DNA from: Shewanella glacialimarina
Lineage (GTDB): Bacteria > Pseudomonadota > Gammaproteobacteria > Enterobacterales > Shewanellaceae
Assembly (NCBI RefSeq): GCF_020511155.1
Contig: NZ_CP041216.1
Location: 1,736,001-1,800,000 of the forward strand
Length of the DNA stretch: 64,000 nucleotides
Reading direction: 5' to 3'
Under the pieces are notes generated by a model. The model was not told the DNA's origin. It saw nothing but the letters and a program-made list of their open reading frames with translations, and did no database searches. A program made the translations under genes and the position numbers. Each line of letters opens with the position of its first letter. Position 1 is the first letter of the stretch. Shown one piece after another: positions 8,346 to 18,476 of this stretch.

Positions 8346-10205
8346 ATGGCACTGTTGCAAATAGCAGAACCTGGACAAAGCGCCGCGCCGCATCAACATC
8401 GCTTAGCTGTCGGTATTGATCTAGGTACCACTAATTCACTGGTCGCGGCAGTCAGAAGCGGCCAAGCAAGCACATTACTCGATGAGCAAGGTCAGCATTC
8501 TTTGCCATCTGTGGTTCATTACGGTAAAGATACTATTTTAGTGGGGCATGAGGCTCAAGCACAGTCAGCGATTGACCCACAAAATACTATTGTGTCGGTT
8601 AAGCGCTTTATGGGCCGCAGCCTACAAGATATTCAAAATCGTGATGCTCTACATGCTTATCAGTTTGAAGCAAGTGAGAATGGGTTACCTGTGTTTGTTA
8701 CTCAGCAAGCCAAGGTTAATCCAATTCAAGTATCCGCAGAAATTTTAAAACCCTTGATAGAACGAGCTGAAAAAACCTTAGGTGGCGAATTACAGGGCGT
8801 AGTGGTTACGGTTCCGGCGTATTTTGACGATGCACAACGTCAAGGGACCAAAGATGCCGCAGAGCTGTTAGGGGTAAAGGTACTGCGTTTACTTAATGAA
8901 CCTACAGCAGCCGCTATCGCTTACGGTTTAGACTCTAAACAAGAAGGTGTGATTGCCATATATGATTTAGGTGGCGGCACATTCGATATTTCTATTCTGC
9001 GCTTAAATCGTGGTGTATTTGAAGTACTCGCTACCGGTGGTGACTCTGCATTAGGAGGTGATGATTTTGATCACCTTTTATTTGAACACTTTAAGCAAGC
9101 CTGGCAATTAACCACATTGACAGCACAAGAGTCTCGTCGACTATTGATTGAAGCTCGCCGAGTCAAAGAAGCGCTAACAGATAATCAAAACGTGACCGCG
9201 AATTTGTCGTACGATGATAAACAACTTGATTTAATTGTTACTAAAGCTGAATTTGACTCTTTAATTGCTTCATTAGTTAAAAAAACTATTGGTAGTTGTC
9301 GCCGCACATTACGTGATGCGGGTGTGACTACCGATGAAGTGATTGAAACCGTTATGGTTGGCGGTTCTACACGTGTCCCTTTGGTTCGTGAGCAGGTTGA
9401 AGCCTTCTTCAATAAACTACCATTAACCACAATCGATCCTGATCGGGTTGTCGCTATTGGCGCCGCAATTCAAGCTGACATTTTAGTCGGTAACAAGCCT
9501 GAGTCAGACTTATTATTGTTAGATGTTATTCCGTTATCCCTAGGTATTGAAACCATGGGCGGCCTGGTAGAAAAAGTGGTTACCCGAAATACCACAATTC
9601 CTGTTGCGCGAGCTCAAGAGTTCACTACCTTTAAAGATGGTCAGACTGCAATGGCATTTCATGTTGTGCAGGGTGAACGCGAGTTAGTCGATGATTGCCG
9701 CTCTCTAGCGCGTTTTACCTTGCAAGGTATACCCGCTTTAGCCGCCGGTGCTGCGCATATTCGAGTGACATTTCAAGTCGATGCAGATGGCTTGCTGAAT
9801 GTCACCGCAATGGAAAAGTCGAGCGGAGTACAAACTAGCATTCAGGTTAAGCCATCATTTGGTTTATCTGATACAGAAATTGCTACAATGCTTAAAGATT
9901 CTATGAAGCATGCAAAAGAGGATATTACTCGCCGTATGCTTGCAGAACAAAAAGTTGAAGCTGCTAGAGTTATTGAATCGTTAAATGCTGCATTACAAAA
10001 AGACGGTGATTTACTCGAAGCCAATGTGCGTTTACAGCTACAAACTGCTATTGAGTTACTAGCTGCTACCGCAGAAAAAGATGATGTTGATGCGATTGAA
10101 AAAGCCATCAACGATTTAGATGCCCAAACCCAAGATTTTGCGGCAAGACGTATGGATAACTCGATAAAAGCGGCGTTTAAGGGCCGTTCTGTCGACAATA
10201 TATAG
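8346..10205 (+). CDS. hscA: Hsp70-class chaperone HscA
   Basis: The start at 8346 ([19 protein letters not shown]) gives 619 residues, the HscA length; the frame extends 14 codons further back through the hairpin and is unlikely to be translated there. The Hsp70 signatures are [25 protein letters not shown] and [10 protein letters not shown], followed by a substrate-binding domain and helical lid. HscA is the specialised chaperone that releases clusters from IscU. It is followed 8 bp later by fdx. Confidence 0.97.
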   Translation: MALLQIAEPGQSAAPHQHRLAVGIDLGTTNSLVAAVRSGQASTLLDEQGQHSLPSVVHYGKDTILVGHEAQAQSAIDPQNTIVSVKRFMGRSLQDIQNRDALHAYQFEASENGLPVFVTQQAKVNPIQVSAEILKPLIERAEKTLGGELQGVVVTVPAYFDDAQRQGTKDAAELLGVKVLRLLNEPTAAAIAYGLDSKQEGVIAIYDLGGGTFDISILRLNRGVFEVLATGGDSALGGDDFDHLLFEHFKQAWQLTTLTAQESRRLLIEARRVKEALTDNQNVTANLSYDDKQLDLIVTKAEFDSLIASLVKKTIGSCRRTLRDAGVTTDEVIETVMVGGSTRVPLVREQVEAFFNKLPLTTIDPDRVVAIGAAIQADILVGNKPESDLLLLDVIPLSLGIETMGGLVEKVVTRNTTIPVARAQEFTTFKDGQTAMAFHVVQGERELVDDCRSLARFTLQGIPALAAGAAHIRVTFQVDADGLLNVTAMEKSSGVQTSIQVKPSFGLSDTEIATMLKDSMKHAKEDITRRMLAEQKVEAARVIESLNAALQKDGDLLEANVRLQLQTAIELLAATAEKDDVDAIEKAINDLDAQTQDFAARRMDNSIKAAFKGRSVDNI

Positions 10206-10213
10206 GTGAGAAC

Positions 10214-10549
10214 ATGCCACAATTAGTTTTTTTACCCCATAGTGAGTTATGTCCTGATGGTGCAGTGCTTGAAGCTGAAGTCGGTGAGACCATTTTAAAC
10301 GTAGCTTTACGCAATGGTATTCATATTGAGCATGCTTGCGAAAAGTCATGTGCATGTACTACATGTCATGTGGTTGTGCGTGAAGGCTTTAATCAGCTTG
10401 AAGCAAGTGATGAGCTTGAGGATGACATGTTAGACAAAGCTTGGGGATTAGAGCCTGAGAGCCGTTTATCTTGCCAGGCTAAAGTGGTTGCATGTGACAT
10501 GGTGATTGATATCCCTAAATACACCGTTAATATGGTGAGTGAAGGCTAA
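10214..10549 (+). CDS. fdx: ISC-type [2Fe-2S] ferredoxin
   Basis: The 111-residue protein carries the adrenodoxin-type ligands in HACEKSCACTTCHVVV (about 42, 48 and 51) and RLSCQAKVV (about 87). It starts MPQLVFLPHSELCPDG, as in bacterial isc operons. It supplies electrons for cluster assembly on IscU. It ends the operon: a strong terminator follows, and iscX, which follows fdx in E. coli, is absent here. Confidence 0.96.
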   Translation: MPQLVFLPHSELCPDGAVLEAEVGETILNVALRNGIHIEHACEKSCACTTCHVVVREGFNQLEASDELEDDMLDKAWGLEPESRLSCQAKVVACDMVIDIPKYTVNMVSEG

Positions 10550-10578
10550 GCCAGTCATTGACTATTTTAGCCATATTT

Positions 10579-10615
10579 AAAAGGCAATAACCTAGAGGGT
10601 TATTGCCTTTTTTGT
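10579..10615 (+). terminator. Terminator of the isc operon
   Basis: The stem AAGGCAATAACC / GGTTATTGCCTT with a 5-nt loop is followed by TTTTTTGTG. It is a strong Rho-independent terminator 30 bp after the fdx stop. Confidence 0.9.
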
Positions 10616-10801
10616 GTTTGATTAATACCGCTAGTTTTTACCACTAGATATTCACGCCTTGTTATCGCCGCTGTATGGTTAAAAATGCGTCCGTAAAGAA
10701 GCAATTTTCACCTAAAACACCACTTATGCTATGCATACAATATTAAATTACGTATAATCCGCGCGAATTTTATAAACTTGCTCACATTAAGGAAGCTAGT
10801 T

Positions 10802-11233
10802 ATGGCGATCGAACGCACATTTTCTATAATCAAACCAGATGCAGTTGCTAACAACCACATCGGTGCTATTTATAATCGTTTTGAATCAGCAGGTCTTAAG
10901 ATCGTTGCTTCTAAAATGGTTCATTTATCTAAAGAACAAGCAGAAGGTTTCTACGCTGAACATAGCGCACGTCCTTTCTTTGGTGCTTTAGTTTCTTTCA
11001 TGACTTCTGGCCCAGTAATGGTTCAAGTGTTAGAAGGCGAAAACGCTGTTCTAGCTAACCGTGAAATCATGGGTGCTACTAACCCGGCTGAAGCTGCTCG
11101 TGGCACGCTACGTGGCGACTATGCTGCTAGCATTGATGAAAACGCAGTTCATGGTTCTGATGCACTTGAATCAGCAGCTCGTGAAATTGCTTACTTCTTT
11201 AGCGCTGATCAAGTGTGCCCACGCACTCGTTAA
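10802..11233 (+). CDS. ndk: Nucleoside-diphosphate kinase
   Basis: The start [15 protein letters not shown] at 10802, behind an AAGGAAG ribosome site, gives 143 residues, the usual Ndk length. The active-site histidine lies in the GSDALESA region, in [13 protein letters not shown] (about residue 117). The enzyme balances NTP and dNTP pools by phosphate transfer through that histidine. It has its own upstream region and a strong terminator, so it is probably a single-gene unit. Confidence 0.96.
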   Translation: MAIERTFSIIKPDAVANNHIGAIYNRFESAGLKIVASKMVHLSKEQAEGFYAEHSARPFFGALVSFMTSGPVMVQVLEGENAVLANREIMGATNPAEAARGTLRGDYAASIDENAVHGSDALESAAREIAYFFSADQVCPRTR

Positions 11234-11251
11234 TCTTTGCTAAGAAATGAG

Positions 11252-11278
11252 AAGGCGCCTAGGCGCCTTTTTTTTTTG
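11252..11278 (+). terminator. Terminator after ndk
   Basis: The self-complementary AAGGCGCCTAGGCGCCTT is followed by eight further T residues (nine or more in all), 18 bp after the ndk stop. Confidence 0.9.
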
Positions 11279-12000
11279 CCCTAAATTTGAGATTCAACCT
11301 ATTAACGCTATCCATTGTACTGTGACCGAAGTCATTACATTTAGTATTTTATAGCAGTAAAAATATCGTATTTTACTAGCTTATTAATTGTATCTTTAGC
11401 TTATTGTTTGCATGTAGATTCCCTAAGGGTACAGAATTGTCACGATATAAGCTGTTATATGAGCAGTGGAATTGTTAACGAATTTAGCAAACTAATAATG
11501 TTAATTTATTTGAGTGTATTTTATATACAATATTTTCAATAGATAAACTTTTAATTACAACTATATTAAAGTGAGTTTTATCACAGCGTTGGCAATAAAA
11601 AAGTAATTATCTATCAGTTTATGTATTTATTTCATTAATTCAGTCTATTTAATAATCACTTGAATTGTGTAGTTATTGATGCATTTGTTTTTATATTGTT
11701 TCCCTGTTAATTTTTGTGAATTAATGTGTTTTAAATTTGTTTTTTATTTTGGTAAATTTTGTTTAATATAAATTAAAATAAATAATTGATATATTTAATT
11801 TACTTTAAAATCAGAAGCTTACTTTTATCTTTGTTCGTGTGAATAAATTGTCACCCCTATTGTGTTTGATATGTTGCCGTTGTTGACTAATCGTTTTTTA
11901 TTTATTAATAATGCTTCCCTGTAATTAGCGCTTGGCTAATTGCATTATAAAAAATATAACAACTTGATGTTTTTAAAACTAAGTTGCAGGGAGTTTTATT
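11279..12000 (+). promoter_or_regulatory. Long AT-rich leader upstream of TonB receptor
   Basis: This is 0.72 kb without a credible gene on either strand. It is strongly AT-rich, with many short A and T tracts, and contains a CRP-like site at 11570-11585. The receptor start is preceded by GCAGGGAGTTTT, giving a clear ribosome site. The rest probably holds a regulated promoter and long 5' untranslated region. I see no riboswitch or sRNA that I can name. Confidence 0.5.
11570..11585 (+). promoter_or_regulatory. CRP-like site
   Basis: AGTGAGTTTTATCACA matches the TGTGA-N6-TCACA consensus except at the first base. It lies 415 bp before the receptor start, so if functional it implies a distant promoter and a long leader. 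Confidence 0.5.
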
Positions 12001-14643
12001 ATGAGTTCAGTTTCATTAACTGCGAAAGCTATTCGTAGTAGTTTATTAGCAGTTGCAGCAACAAGTGTTGCATCTGTCAGTGTATTTTCAGCTTCTGCTA
12101 TTGCAGCAGAAGAACAGGCTCAAAAAGTTGAGCGTATTGCTGTTACCGGTTCACGTATTAAACGTACCGACATGGAAACAGCAAGCCCAGTCAGTGTTAT
12201 CGATGCGTCTGCTATTCTTTCATCTGGCGCGACTTCAATTGATGATGTTTTGCAAAAAATGACATCGTCAGGCGGCGCAATGACTAACGCTGCAGTTAAT
12301 AATGGTTCTGGTGGTAATGCATCAATGAACCTACGTGGTTTAGGTTCAAACCGTACTCTAATATTGGTAAACGGTCGTCGTATGATCGCATCAGGTACTG
12401 GTGCAGCTTCAACGGTTGATTTAAACACGATTCCAGTTTCAATGATCCAACGTGTCGAAGTATTAAAAGATGGCGCTTCAGCTGTTTACGGTACAGATGC
12501 TATTGCGGGTGTTGTGAACGTTATTCTAAAACGTGATTTTGACGGTTTAGAATTAAATACACAAACCGGTATTTCTGGCCAAGGTGATGCTGATGAAACA
12601 AGCATCGACTTTACTTTAGGTAACACGTTTGATAAAGGTAACGTAGTTATCAATGCTCAGTACACTAAACGCGGTGAAGCTAGCCAAGCTGATCGTGGTT
12701 TCTCTGAGTGTCCAATCGCTGAGAAAGGTGCTGCAGGTGCTAAAACAACTTACTGTGCAGGTAGCTCTTATTCTGAAGGTGGTCACGTTTGGGGTGATAA
12801 CGGTGCAGATTTAAGCGGTCTTGGTGGTGAATACCACGAGTTTACAGATGCTGACCGTTTTAATTATTCAAAAGACAGCTTCCTTTCAACGCCAATGGAG
12901 CGTTTAAACTTAAGCTTCGCGGGTACATATGACCTGACTGATTCAACAATGTTCTTCTCTGAAGCCATGTATAGCAAGCGTTGGTCTGACCAACAAATGG
13001 CGCCTCAACCAATTTGGAACAAAGGCCCTTGGGTTTATCAGCCAAAAGCTGCTGGCGGTTGGATGACTGATGATCTACTTCCATGGGTTGCTAATGGTGA
13101 AGGTGTCAGTTATGGTCGTCGTATGGTTGAGTCTGGTACACGCCAGTCTAGCCAAACAGTTGATACAATTCGTATTGTACTTGGTCTTGAAGGCGAGTTT
13201 GACAATGGCTGGACATGGGATGCATCTTACAACAAAGGTAAGAATGACTCTGTTGATACCTTAGCCAACCTACATAACTTAGGCTCTATCAATGATGCTG
13301 TATTAGAAGGTACATTTGATCCTTTCTTACAAGAATCTTGGCAAGCCGATAATATCGCTCCGTACATTTACACTGAGTTGAACAGTGGTGGTAGTGAGTT
13401 AGACATTATTGCTGCTACTTTATCGGGTGGTATTGTTGATTTACCAGCGGGTGAATTAGGTTTTGCAGCAGGTTATGAGAACCGTAAAGAGTCAGCACAT
13501 TATACACCTGACTCATTAACGGCTCAGGGCTTAGCTAACGACCCACGTGTTGAAGGTACAGCTGGTGAGTTCAGTGTTGATGAGTTGTATGCTGAATTAG
13601 CGATTCCATTGTTAGCCGACTTACCAATGGCACAGCAAGTTGATATGAGCGCAGCAGTGCGTTACTTCAACTACAGCACATTTGGCGAAGATACAACTTG
13701 GAAGTTAGGTCTAACATGGCGTTTATATGACGATCTAATGGTTCGTGGTGGTCGCTCGACAGCGTTCCGTGCACCAACAGTAAGTGAGTTATTTGGTGGT
13801 AAGTCGCCATCGTTTAACCAAGTTGTTCACCCAGCAACTACTCAAACGCAAGCTGAAGTAACTGTAGGTGGTAACCAACTACTGACTCCAGAAGAAGCTG
13901 ATATTACTACTATTGGCTTAGTTTACTCTCCAAGCTATGTTGAAGGTTTATCGTTCACTGTAGATTATTTCGATATCGGTATTACCAACACGATTACTGC
14001 TGTTGATTCTAACTATGTGGCTAACCAGTGTTTAGGTGCTGATGGCTCGTTAATCAATACCGGTACTGCATTGTGTCAGTCTTCTAATATTTCGTTGGAT
14101 AACACTGGCCGTATTAAGTTTGACAATGGTTTACAAAACATTGGCGCAACCAATACTTCAGGTTATGACATTAACGTAGCTTATGTGTTTGATGCGTTAG
14201 ATTTAAGCTGGAAAGCGGGTTTAGACTCTTCAATTCTTTCTTCATATGAAGAGTTTGATCCAGATGGTAAAGCTGTTGACTACCGTGGTTATATCACTGG
14301 CGGTGTCGGTGCTTACGCTAAGTTTAAGTCAAACTTTAACATCACAGCAACTGGTGATGATTGGAGCGCAACTTATGAAGCGCGTTATATCGATGGTATG
14401 GACTCCTTTGCATGTAAAGCTGACACCACTAAGTGTTATGCACCTACTGTAAGCAGCATTGTTTACCACGATTTATCAGGTTCTTATGACGTGACAAACA
14501 CTGTTCGCATGTCAGCTGGTGTGAATAACATTTTTGATGAAGAGCCTCCATATTTCACTGGTAACAACGATTCAAATACCGACCCGTTCACTTATGATGT
14601 GTTAGGTCGTTACTTCTTCGTTCGTGCTAACGTGAAGTTCTAA
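12001..14643 (+). CDS. TonB-dependent outer-membrane receptor
   Basis: The 880-residue protein has a signal peptide ending near ASAIAAEEQAQ (about residue 36). A TonB-box-like VERIAVTGSRIKR leads into a plug domain containing NLRGLGSNRTLILVNGRRM and VEVLKDGASAVYGTDAIAGVVN. The rest is a 22-strand beta-barrel with the receptor motif YDDLMVRGGRSTAFRAPTV and a terminal aromatic segment ending FVRANVKF. It belongs to the large-ligand receptor class abundant in Shewanella and Alteromonas. No degradative or siderophore gene sits next to it, so the ligand is unknown. It is followed by its own terminator. Confidence 0.93.
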   Translation: MSSVSLTAKAIRSSLLAVAATSVASVSVFSASAIAAEEQAQKVERIAVTGSRIKRTDMETASPVSVIDASAILSSGATSIDDVLQKMTSSGGAMTNAAVNNGSGGNASMNLRGLGSNRTLILVNGRRMIASGTGAASTVDLNTIPVSMIQRVEVLKDGASAVYGTDAIAGVVNVILKRDFDGLELNTQTGISGQGDADETSIDFTLGNTFDKGNVVINAQYTKRGEASQADRGFSECPIAEKGAAGAKTTYCAGSSYSEGGHVWGDNGADLSGLGGEYHEFTDADRFNYSKDSFLSTPMERLNLSFAGTYDLTDSTMFFSEAMYSKRWSDQQMAPQPIWNKGPWVYQPKAAGGWMTDDLLPWVANGEGVSYGRRMVESGTRQSSQTVDTIRIVLGLEGEFDNGWTWDASYNKGKNDSVDTLANLHNLGSINDAVLEGTFDPFLQESWQADNIAPYIYTELNSGGSELDIIAATLSGGIVDLPAGELGFAAGYENRKESAHYTPDSLTAQGLANDPRVEGTAGEFSVDELYAELAIPLLADLPMAQQVDMSAAVRYFNYSTFGEDTTWKLGLTWRLYDDLMVRGGRSTAFRAPTVSELFGGKSPSFNQVVHPATTQTQAEVTVGGNQLLTPEEADITTIGLVYSPSYVEGLSFTVDYFDIGITNTITAVDSNYVANQCLGADGSLINTGTALCQSSNISLDNTGRIKFDNGLQNIGATNTSGYDINVAYVFDALDLSWKAGLDSSILSSYEEFDPDGKAVDYRGYITGGVGAYAKFKSNFNITATGDDWSATYEARYIDGMDSFACKADTTKCYAPTVSSIVYHDLSGSYDVTNTVRMSAGVNNIFDEEPPYFTGNNDSNTDPFTYDVLGRYFFVRANVKF

Positions 14644-14690
14644 TATCGAGTATTTGTTAACGCTAATCCTATGACTAGCTGAAACGAAAT

Positions 14691-14727
14691 AAAAAAGCCC
14701 TAGACAATGTTCTAGGGCTTTTTTTGT
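14691..14727 (+). terminator. Terminator after TonB receptor
   Basis: The stem AAGCCCTAGA / TCTAGGGCTT with a short loop is followed by a run of seven T residues. A-rich sequence on the left side means it could also act weakly for the converging DUF2797 gene. Confidence 0.9.
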
Positions 14728-14763
14728 GTTTTTAGTTGTTAAAATTGATGTTTTTTTCTTAGC

Positions 14764-14798
14764 AGACAACAGACAACAGACAACAGACAACAGACTAC
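14764..14798. repeat. Heptamer tandem repeat AGACAAC
   Basis: Four perfect copies of AGACAAC (14764-14791) are followed by one degenerate copy, AGACTAC, which contains the complement of the DUF2797 stop codon (14795-14797). The repeat therefore lies at and beyond the 3' end of that gene. Copy number changes would alter only non-coding sequence. Confidence 0.9.
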
Positions 14799-15616
14799 AG
14801 GTTACTGACTTCAACTTCGTATGAGCTAAATTTACGGATATTTATCACCCCGGTATCAAATATCAAATATTGCCCTTTAATACCCTGTAATATACCTGTT
14901 ACTTCTGCCACTTTATCAAAGTTATGTGATTTTACTTTTAGTGGAAATTGCTCAATAGGGTATTGAATTGCTTGAATGTTAGCGTCTAATCGCTCAATAA
15001 TTATATTGCTATGTTCAGCGGCTATTTGTTGTAATTTATCAGCGATTAAAGGTATTAACTCAGCCGCTTGAGACACTAAATCAATATCATCATTATGACC
15101 CTTAAGCATGGCCTGCCAATGGGTTTTATCATTGATGAATTTTGCTAATTCTATCTCAATTAACCCTGACATTTTACGGGTCGACACTTTAAAAATAGGC
15201 AATCCCTGGGTGGCGCCTTGGTCAATCCAGCGTGTCGGTATTTGGTTGTGACGAGTAATGCCGACTTTTATTCCTGAGGTATTTGATAAATAGACATAAT
15301 GAGGAACAAAACAATGGCTTTGCGCCCATTCTGGCTCACGGCAAGTACCTTGGTCAAAATGGCATGTTTCGGGCTTCATGATGCACATGTCGCAACTAGC
15401 CAGTTTTTGCATACAAACATAACAGTGGCCCTGGGAATAACTTTTTTTAGTTTTCTTGCCACAATTACAACAAAAAATATTACCAGTATGCGTTAACGTC
15501 AGTGATTTACCGATTAGGGGATTTAATGCAATAAGTGAGTTACCCACAGGTAATTGATATTGCACTTCATCCACTGAGTTAAGTGAAGTGTTGAGTTTTG
15601 ATAATGTGCCTAACAT
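14795..15616 (-). CDS. DUF2797 zinc-ribbon-like protein
   Basis: The start MLGTLSKLNTSLNSVDEVQ at 15616 (273 residues) follows GGAACACGC; an in-frame ATG nine codons earlier is possible. The protein carries paired cysteines FCCNCGKKTKKSYSQGHC, then CYVCMQKLASCDMC and a further Cys-His set (KPETCHFDQGTC), likely to bind zinc. Further on is HYVYLSNTSGIKVGITR, which resembles the GIY-YIG-like core seen in DUF2797 proteins. The family has no established function. The gene converges with the TonB receptor. Confidence 0.8.
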   Translation of the reverse strand: MLGTLSKLNTSLNSVDEVQYQLPVGNSLIALNPLIGKSLTLTHTGNIFCCNCGKKTKKSYSQGHCYVCMQKLASCDMCIMKPETCHFDQGTCREPEWAQSHCFVPHYVYLSNTSGIKVGITRHNQIPTRWIDQGATQGLPIFKVSTRKMSGLIEIELAKFINDKTHWQAMLKGHNDDIDLVSQAAELIPLIADKLQQIAAEHSNIIIERLDANIQAIQYPIEQFPLKVKSHNFDKVAEVTGILQGIKGQYLIFDTGVINIRKFSSYEVEVSNL

Positions 15617-15746
15617 GCGTGTTCCATTTATGAGCTTTTGCAACAGAGTTTAACAGATGTGATGGCTAAACCATGCCGTAATTTAGTTCAATTGCACTTT
15701 TACATTCGTCTTTAGGGCTGCTTAATCGAAATATAGTCGTGCTTTG

Positions 15747-17618
15747 TTAAGCACATTGCCTTGCTAGGTAGACTTTATTTTTACCCGAAAACTTTGCTTG
15801 ATATAGGGCTTTATCTGCTTCTATCATTAAGTCTTGCAGTGAGGTGGTTGATGAATGTAATTCAGCAAGACCTAAACTAATGGTAAAGTTTATTGTGATG
15901 CCATCAAAGATGAAGTCTTTTTCGGCAATGCTGTTTCTAAGGCGTTCTGAAATAGCCCAAGCATCCTGCTCGCTCGTTTTTGGTAACACGATTAAAAACT
16001 CTTCCCCCCCGATACGGCCTACAAGATCTTGCTTTTTAATACAAGTTTGCGCTCTTTGTGCGAGTGCTTTAATCGCTAAGTCACCAATGTGATGGCCGTA
16101 TTTATCATTGATTTCCTTAAAATTGTCTATGTCAAAAATGATCAATGAGGCAGATTGTTGTAATTTTATAGCACGTTTGATTAACTGCTCACCTTTTATA
16201 AACGTAAATCCTCGATTGGCAATTTTCGTTAAAAAGTCTGTTTGTGAGCGTTTTTTGTAAGTGTTTAGTGCAAAAAGTAGAAACAAGCCCAATGTGATAG
16301 TTAATAAAGCCACAATGGTTAATGTAAGCTCATTAATTCTTTCTTTATCTTGAATTGCGGTGAGCTTTAGTTCATTGATAGCCAGTTTGTTGGCGAGGAG
16401 AATATTTTCAAACTCAGCGACTTTGGCATGGTGATTTAAAGCCGAGTTGATGACTTCTGGATTTAACATGTTGAGGTTATTTTTACGTTCATCATCAATT
16501 AATTGAAACAGTAAATTGACTGAAGTTAAGTAATCTTGTTTTGCAAATGCAATAATTGCATCCGCTTTAAGTGTCATCTGTTGTTTGTCTGTTCTGAAAT
16601 CTTGATCTTGTTTAAATAGCGTCGCCATCTCATCAGCTTCTGCAGTCTGCCCATTACGCATGTAAGCGATTGCAAGAAATAAATAACCACTAGTGACAAA
16701 ATATTGCTCTTGGGTGGTGTGACGCAACTGAATGGCATTATTTAGGTTTGCTATCGCTTTTGGATAATCATTCATACCCAATGCGACGCGTCCAGCATTT
16801 AAGTGTGCGAAAAAAGTAAAATCTTTGAATGCTAGGTTTGATTTAGCGAGCTCAAATTGTGCCTCAACATTGGTTTTTGCTTCAGGCCAATGACCTAGCT
16901 TAATACTTTGGCTCAACATGTTGTGCAACATATTAAACATGTCTTGTTTATCATCAATTGTCGCCCAGGTTTGATAGGCTTTTTCAAAATTGTCATAGCT
17001 ACGCTGATGCAAGCCGACATTTCGATAAAGGCTGCCTGTTGCATTATAAATTAACGCTTTTCGATTGGTGTTGAGATTTTCACTTTTATCGACAATATTC
17101 ATTGCTTCATCTAGTAAAGCAATGCCTATATGTATGGTATTTGCTCCTTCATAACAAAATGCATTTTGGGTCAATGTTTTGGTTAATAGCTCGGTATTAT
17201 TTTGCTGTCTTGCATATTCAAGCGCTTTATAACGATCGACACAGTAAATAGCAGGGTCATTTGTTTGCAGATAGAGGGCAAAAGAGCGTTCAAGATGGCT
17301 GTCAATTAAGGTATCAGATATGGCCAATGTGTTAACCAAATTGATACTGTTATCATAACTGCTAATTGCTAAATCAAGCTGGCGGTTTTTCTCATACAGT
17401 TGACCGTATAAAAAATACAACTTTGCTTTATCTTCACTAGCTAAAATGCTCGTTTCGATATTGAATTGATCTAAGTGTTTCAGCGTTTCTTCTACAGAAT
17501 GAGATCCTGCATAGTTTTCAAAATATTCAACCGACTCGTTTGCAAGTCCATTTGAGCTATAAATATTAACTAGAAAGCAAATCAACAGCACACAAGCTTT
17601 TGAAGAGGTCATATTCAT
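15747..17618 (-). CDS. TPR-repeat membrane protein with GGDEF diguanylate cyclase domain
   Basis: The chosen start MNMTSSKACVLLICFLVN (17618) gives about 623 residues with a Sec signal; an upstream start at 17669 cannot be excluded. A periplasmic region of TPR-like helical repeats covers about residues 35-420, one transmembrane helix TIVALLTITLGLFLLFAL lies near 440-457, and a cytoplasmic GGDEF domain fills the C-terminus. The active loop is VGRIGGEEFLIVLP, an intact GGEEF, so it should make c-di-GMP. The residues before it are KKQD rather than RxxD, so the usual inhibitory product site appears absent. The periplasmic TPR part is probably the sensor; its ligand is unknown. Confidence 0.87.
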   Translation of the reverse strand: MNMTSSKACVLLICFLVNIYSSNGLANESVEYFENYAGSHSVEETLKHLDQFNIETSILASEDKAKLYFLYGQLYEKNRQLDLAISSYDNSINLVNTLAISDTLIDSHLERSFALYLQTNDPAIYCVDRYKALEYARQQNNTELLTKTLTQNAFCYEGANTIHIGIALLDEAMNIVDKSENLNTNRKALIYNATGSLYRNVGLHQRSYDNFEKAYQTWATIDDKQDMFNMLHNMLSQSIKLGHWPEAKTNVEAQFELAKSNLAFKDFTFFAHLNAGRVALGMNDYPKAIANLNNAIQLRHTTQEQYFVTSGYLFLAIAYMRNGQTAEADEMATLFKQDQDFRTDKQQMTLKADAIIAFAKQDYLTSVNLLFQLIDDERKNNLNMLNPEVINSALNHHAKVAEFENILLANKLAINELKLTAIQDKERINELTLTIVALLTITLGLFLLFALNTYKKRSQTDFLTKIANRGFTFIKGEQLIKRAIKLQQSASLIIFDIDNFKEINDKYGHHIGDLAIKALAQRAQTCIKKQDLVGRIGGEEFLIVLPKTSEQDAWAISERLRNSIAEKDFIFDGITINFTISLGLAELHSSTTSLQDLMIEADKALYQAKFSGKNKVYLARQCA

Positions 17619-17935
17619 CGGTGTCACAGTACTAATTATCCCTTTAGTCTTATAAATGAAGATTATCATAATCTAGCATTATGTATACACCTTATTAACT
17701 AATAGACCATATATAATCAGATACTTAACTTCGATATTAAGTGAGATGTCCAAGTGTAATGATGACAAACTGTTGTAAAAGCCTTGTCGAAAAATCAACA
17801 ATTCCTAGCTTATAGAAACTGAGGCATGACAGTATTTCTATGCTAGTGGAAGTCTATAATTTCGATGGCATAATTTGAATGCACTATATAATAGTGCATT
17901 TAAATCTTTGCTTCAGGTTGGCTGGATACTTATTG
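17619..17935. other. Intergenic region with an inverted repeat
   Basis: No gene was seen in these 317 bp. A perfect 10-bp inverted repeat (AATGCACTAT / ATAGTGCATT, 17878-17900, 3-nt loop) lies 36 bp after the gcvR stop and may terminate that gene, although no clear T-run follows on the minus strand. The remainder holds the promoter of the GGDEF gene. Confidence 0.5.
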
Positions 17936-18442
17936 CTAGTTGGTTTTAGTGACTTTATCTAAAACAACATCATCGCCTAATTTATAAAATTGCTCGACGA
18001 TTTGTTCTTCTTGAATCAGTTCGGTTAAGCCTAAGCTCATATTTGCTCTAAATAAGGCCACGCCAGTATGACTTGCGGTTTCATATTGGCTGCTAAAGTG
18101 CTCAATATTGACCCCAAGCGCATTGAGACTATTTGAAATATGTAACACCAGTCCTGGGCGATCGTAAGCGACAAGTTGATAACTTACATGTTTGATAGGT
18201 GGTGCCGTTTGACTTGCTTGTGAATAAGTTAATGATAGGCCATCAATACATTCTAGTGCATCGACAAATGCATCCCATTTATCGACGGGCATTTCTAATT
18301 GTAATATTGCAGCAAAAATTCCGTCCAGGTGGCGCATCTCTGAATCTAACCAATTACCATCTTGACGGCTTACTGCATTAGCGATCTGTTCAACTAAGCC
18401 TTTTCTATCAGGAGCTTGAAGGGTAACCAAATAACGCATCAT
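17936..18442 (-). CDS. gcvR: GcvR-like tandem ACT-domain regulator
   Basis: The 168-residue protein has two ACT domains, MRYLVTLQAPDRKGLVEQIA at the start and YQLVAYDRPGLVLHISNSL near residue 88. Both contain the D-R-x-G-L core typical of GcvR. In E. coli GcvR binds GcvA and blocks activation of the glycine cleavage operon when glycine is low. No gcv gene occurs in this window, so the target is inferred by homology only. A second Met directly after the first could also be the start. It is divergent from pstC. Confidence 0.8.
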   Translation of the reverse strand: MMRYLVTLQAPDRKGLVEQIANAVSRQDGNWLDSEMRHLDGIFAAILQLEMPVDKWDAFVDALECIDGLSLTYSQASQTAPPIKHVSYQLVAYDRPGLVLHISNSLNALGVNIEHFSSQYETASHTGVALFRANMSLGLTELIQEEQIVEQFYKLGDDVVLDKVTKTN

Positions 18443-18476
18443 AAAAATCCTCTCCTACATGAAACTAAAATTCTGA

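Noticed and set aside
11821..11860. Second CRP site (TGTGAATAAATTGTCAC)
   Set aside because: The spacing between the half-sites is 7-8 bases rather than 6, so it does not fit the consensus.
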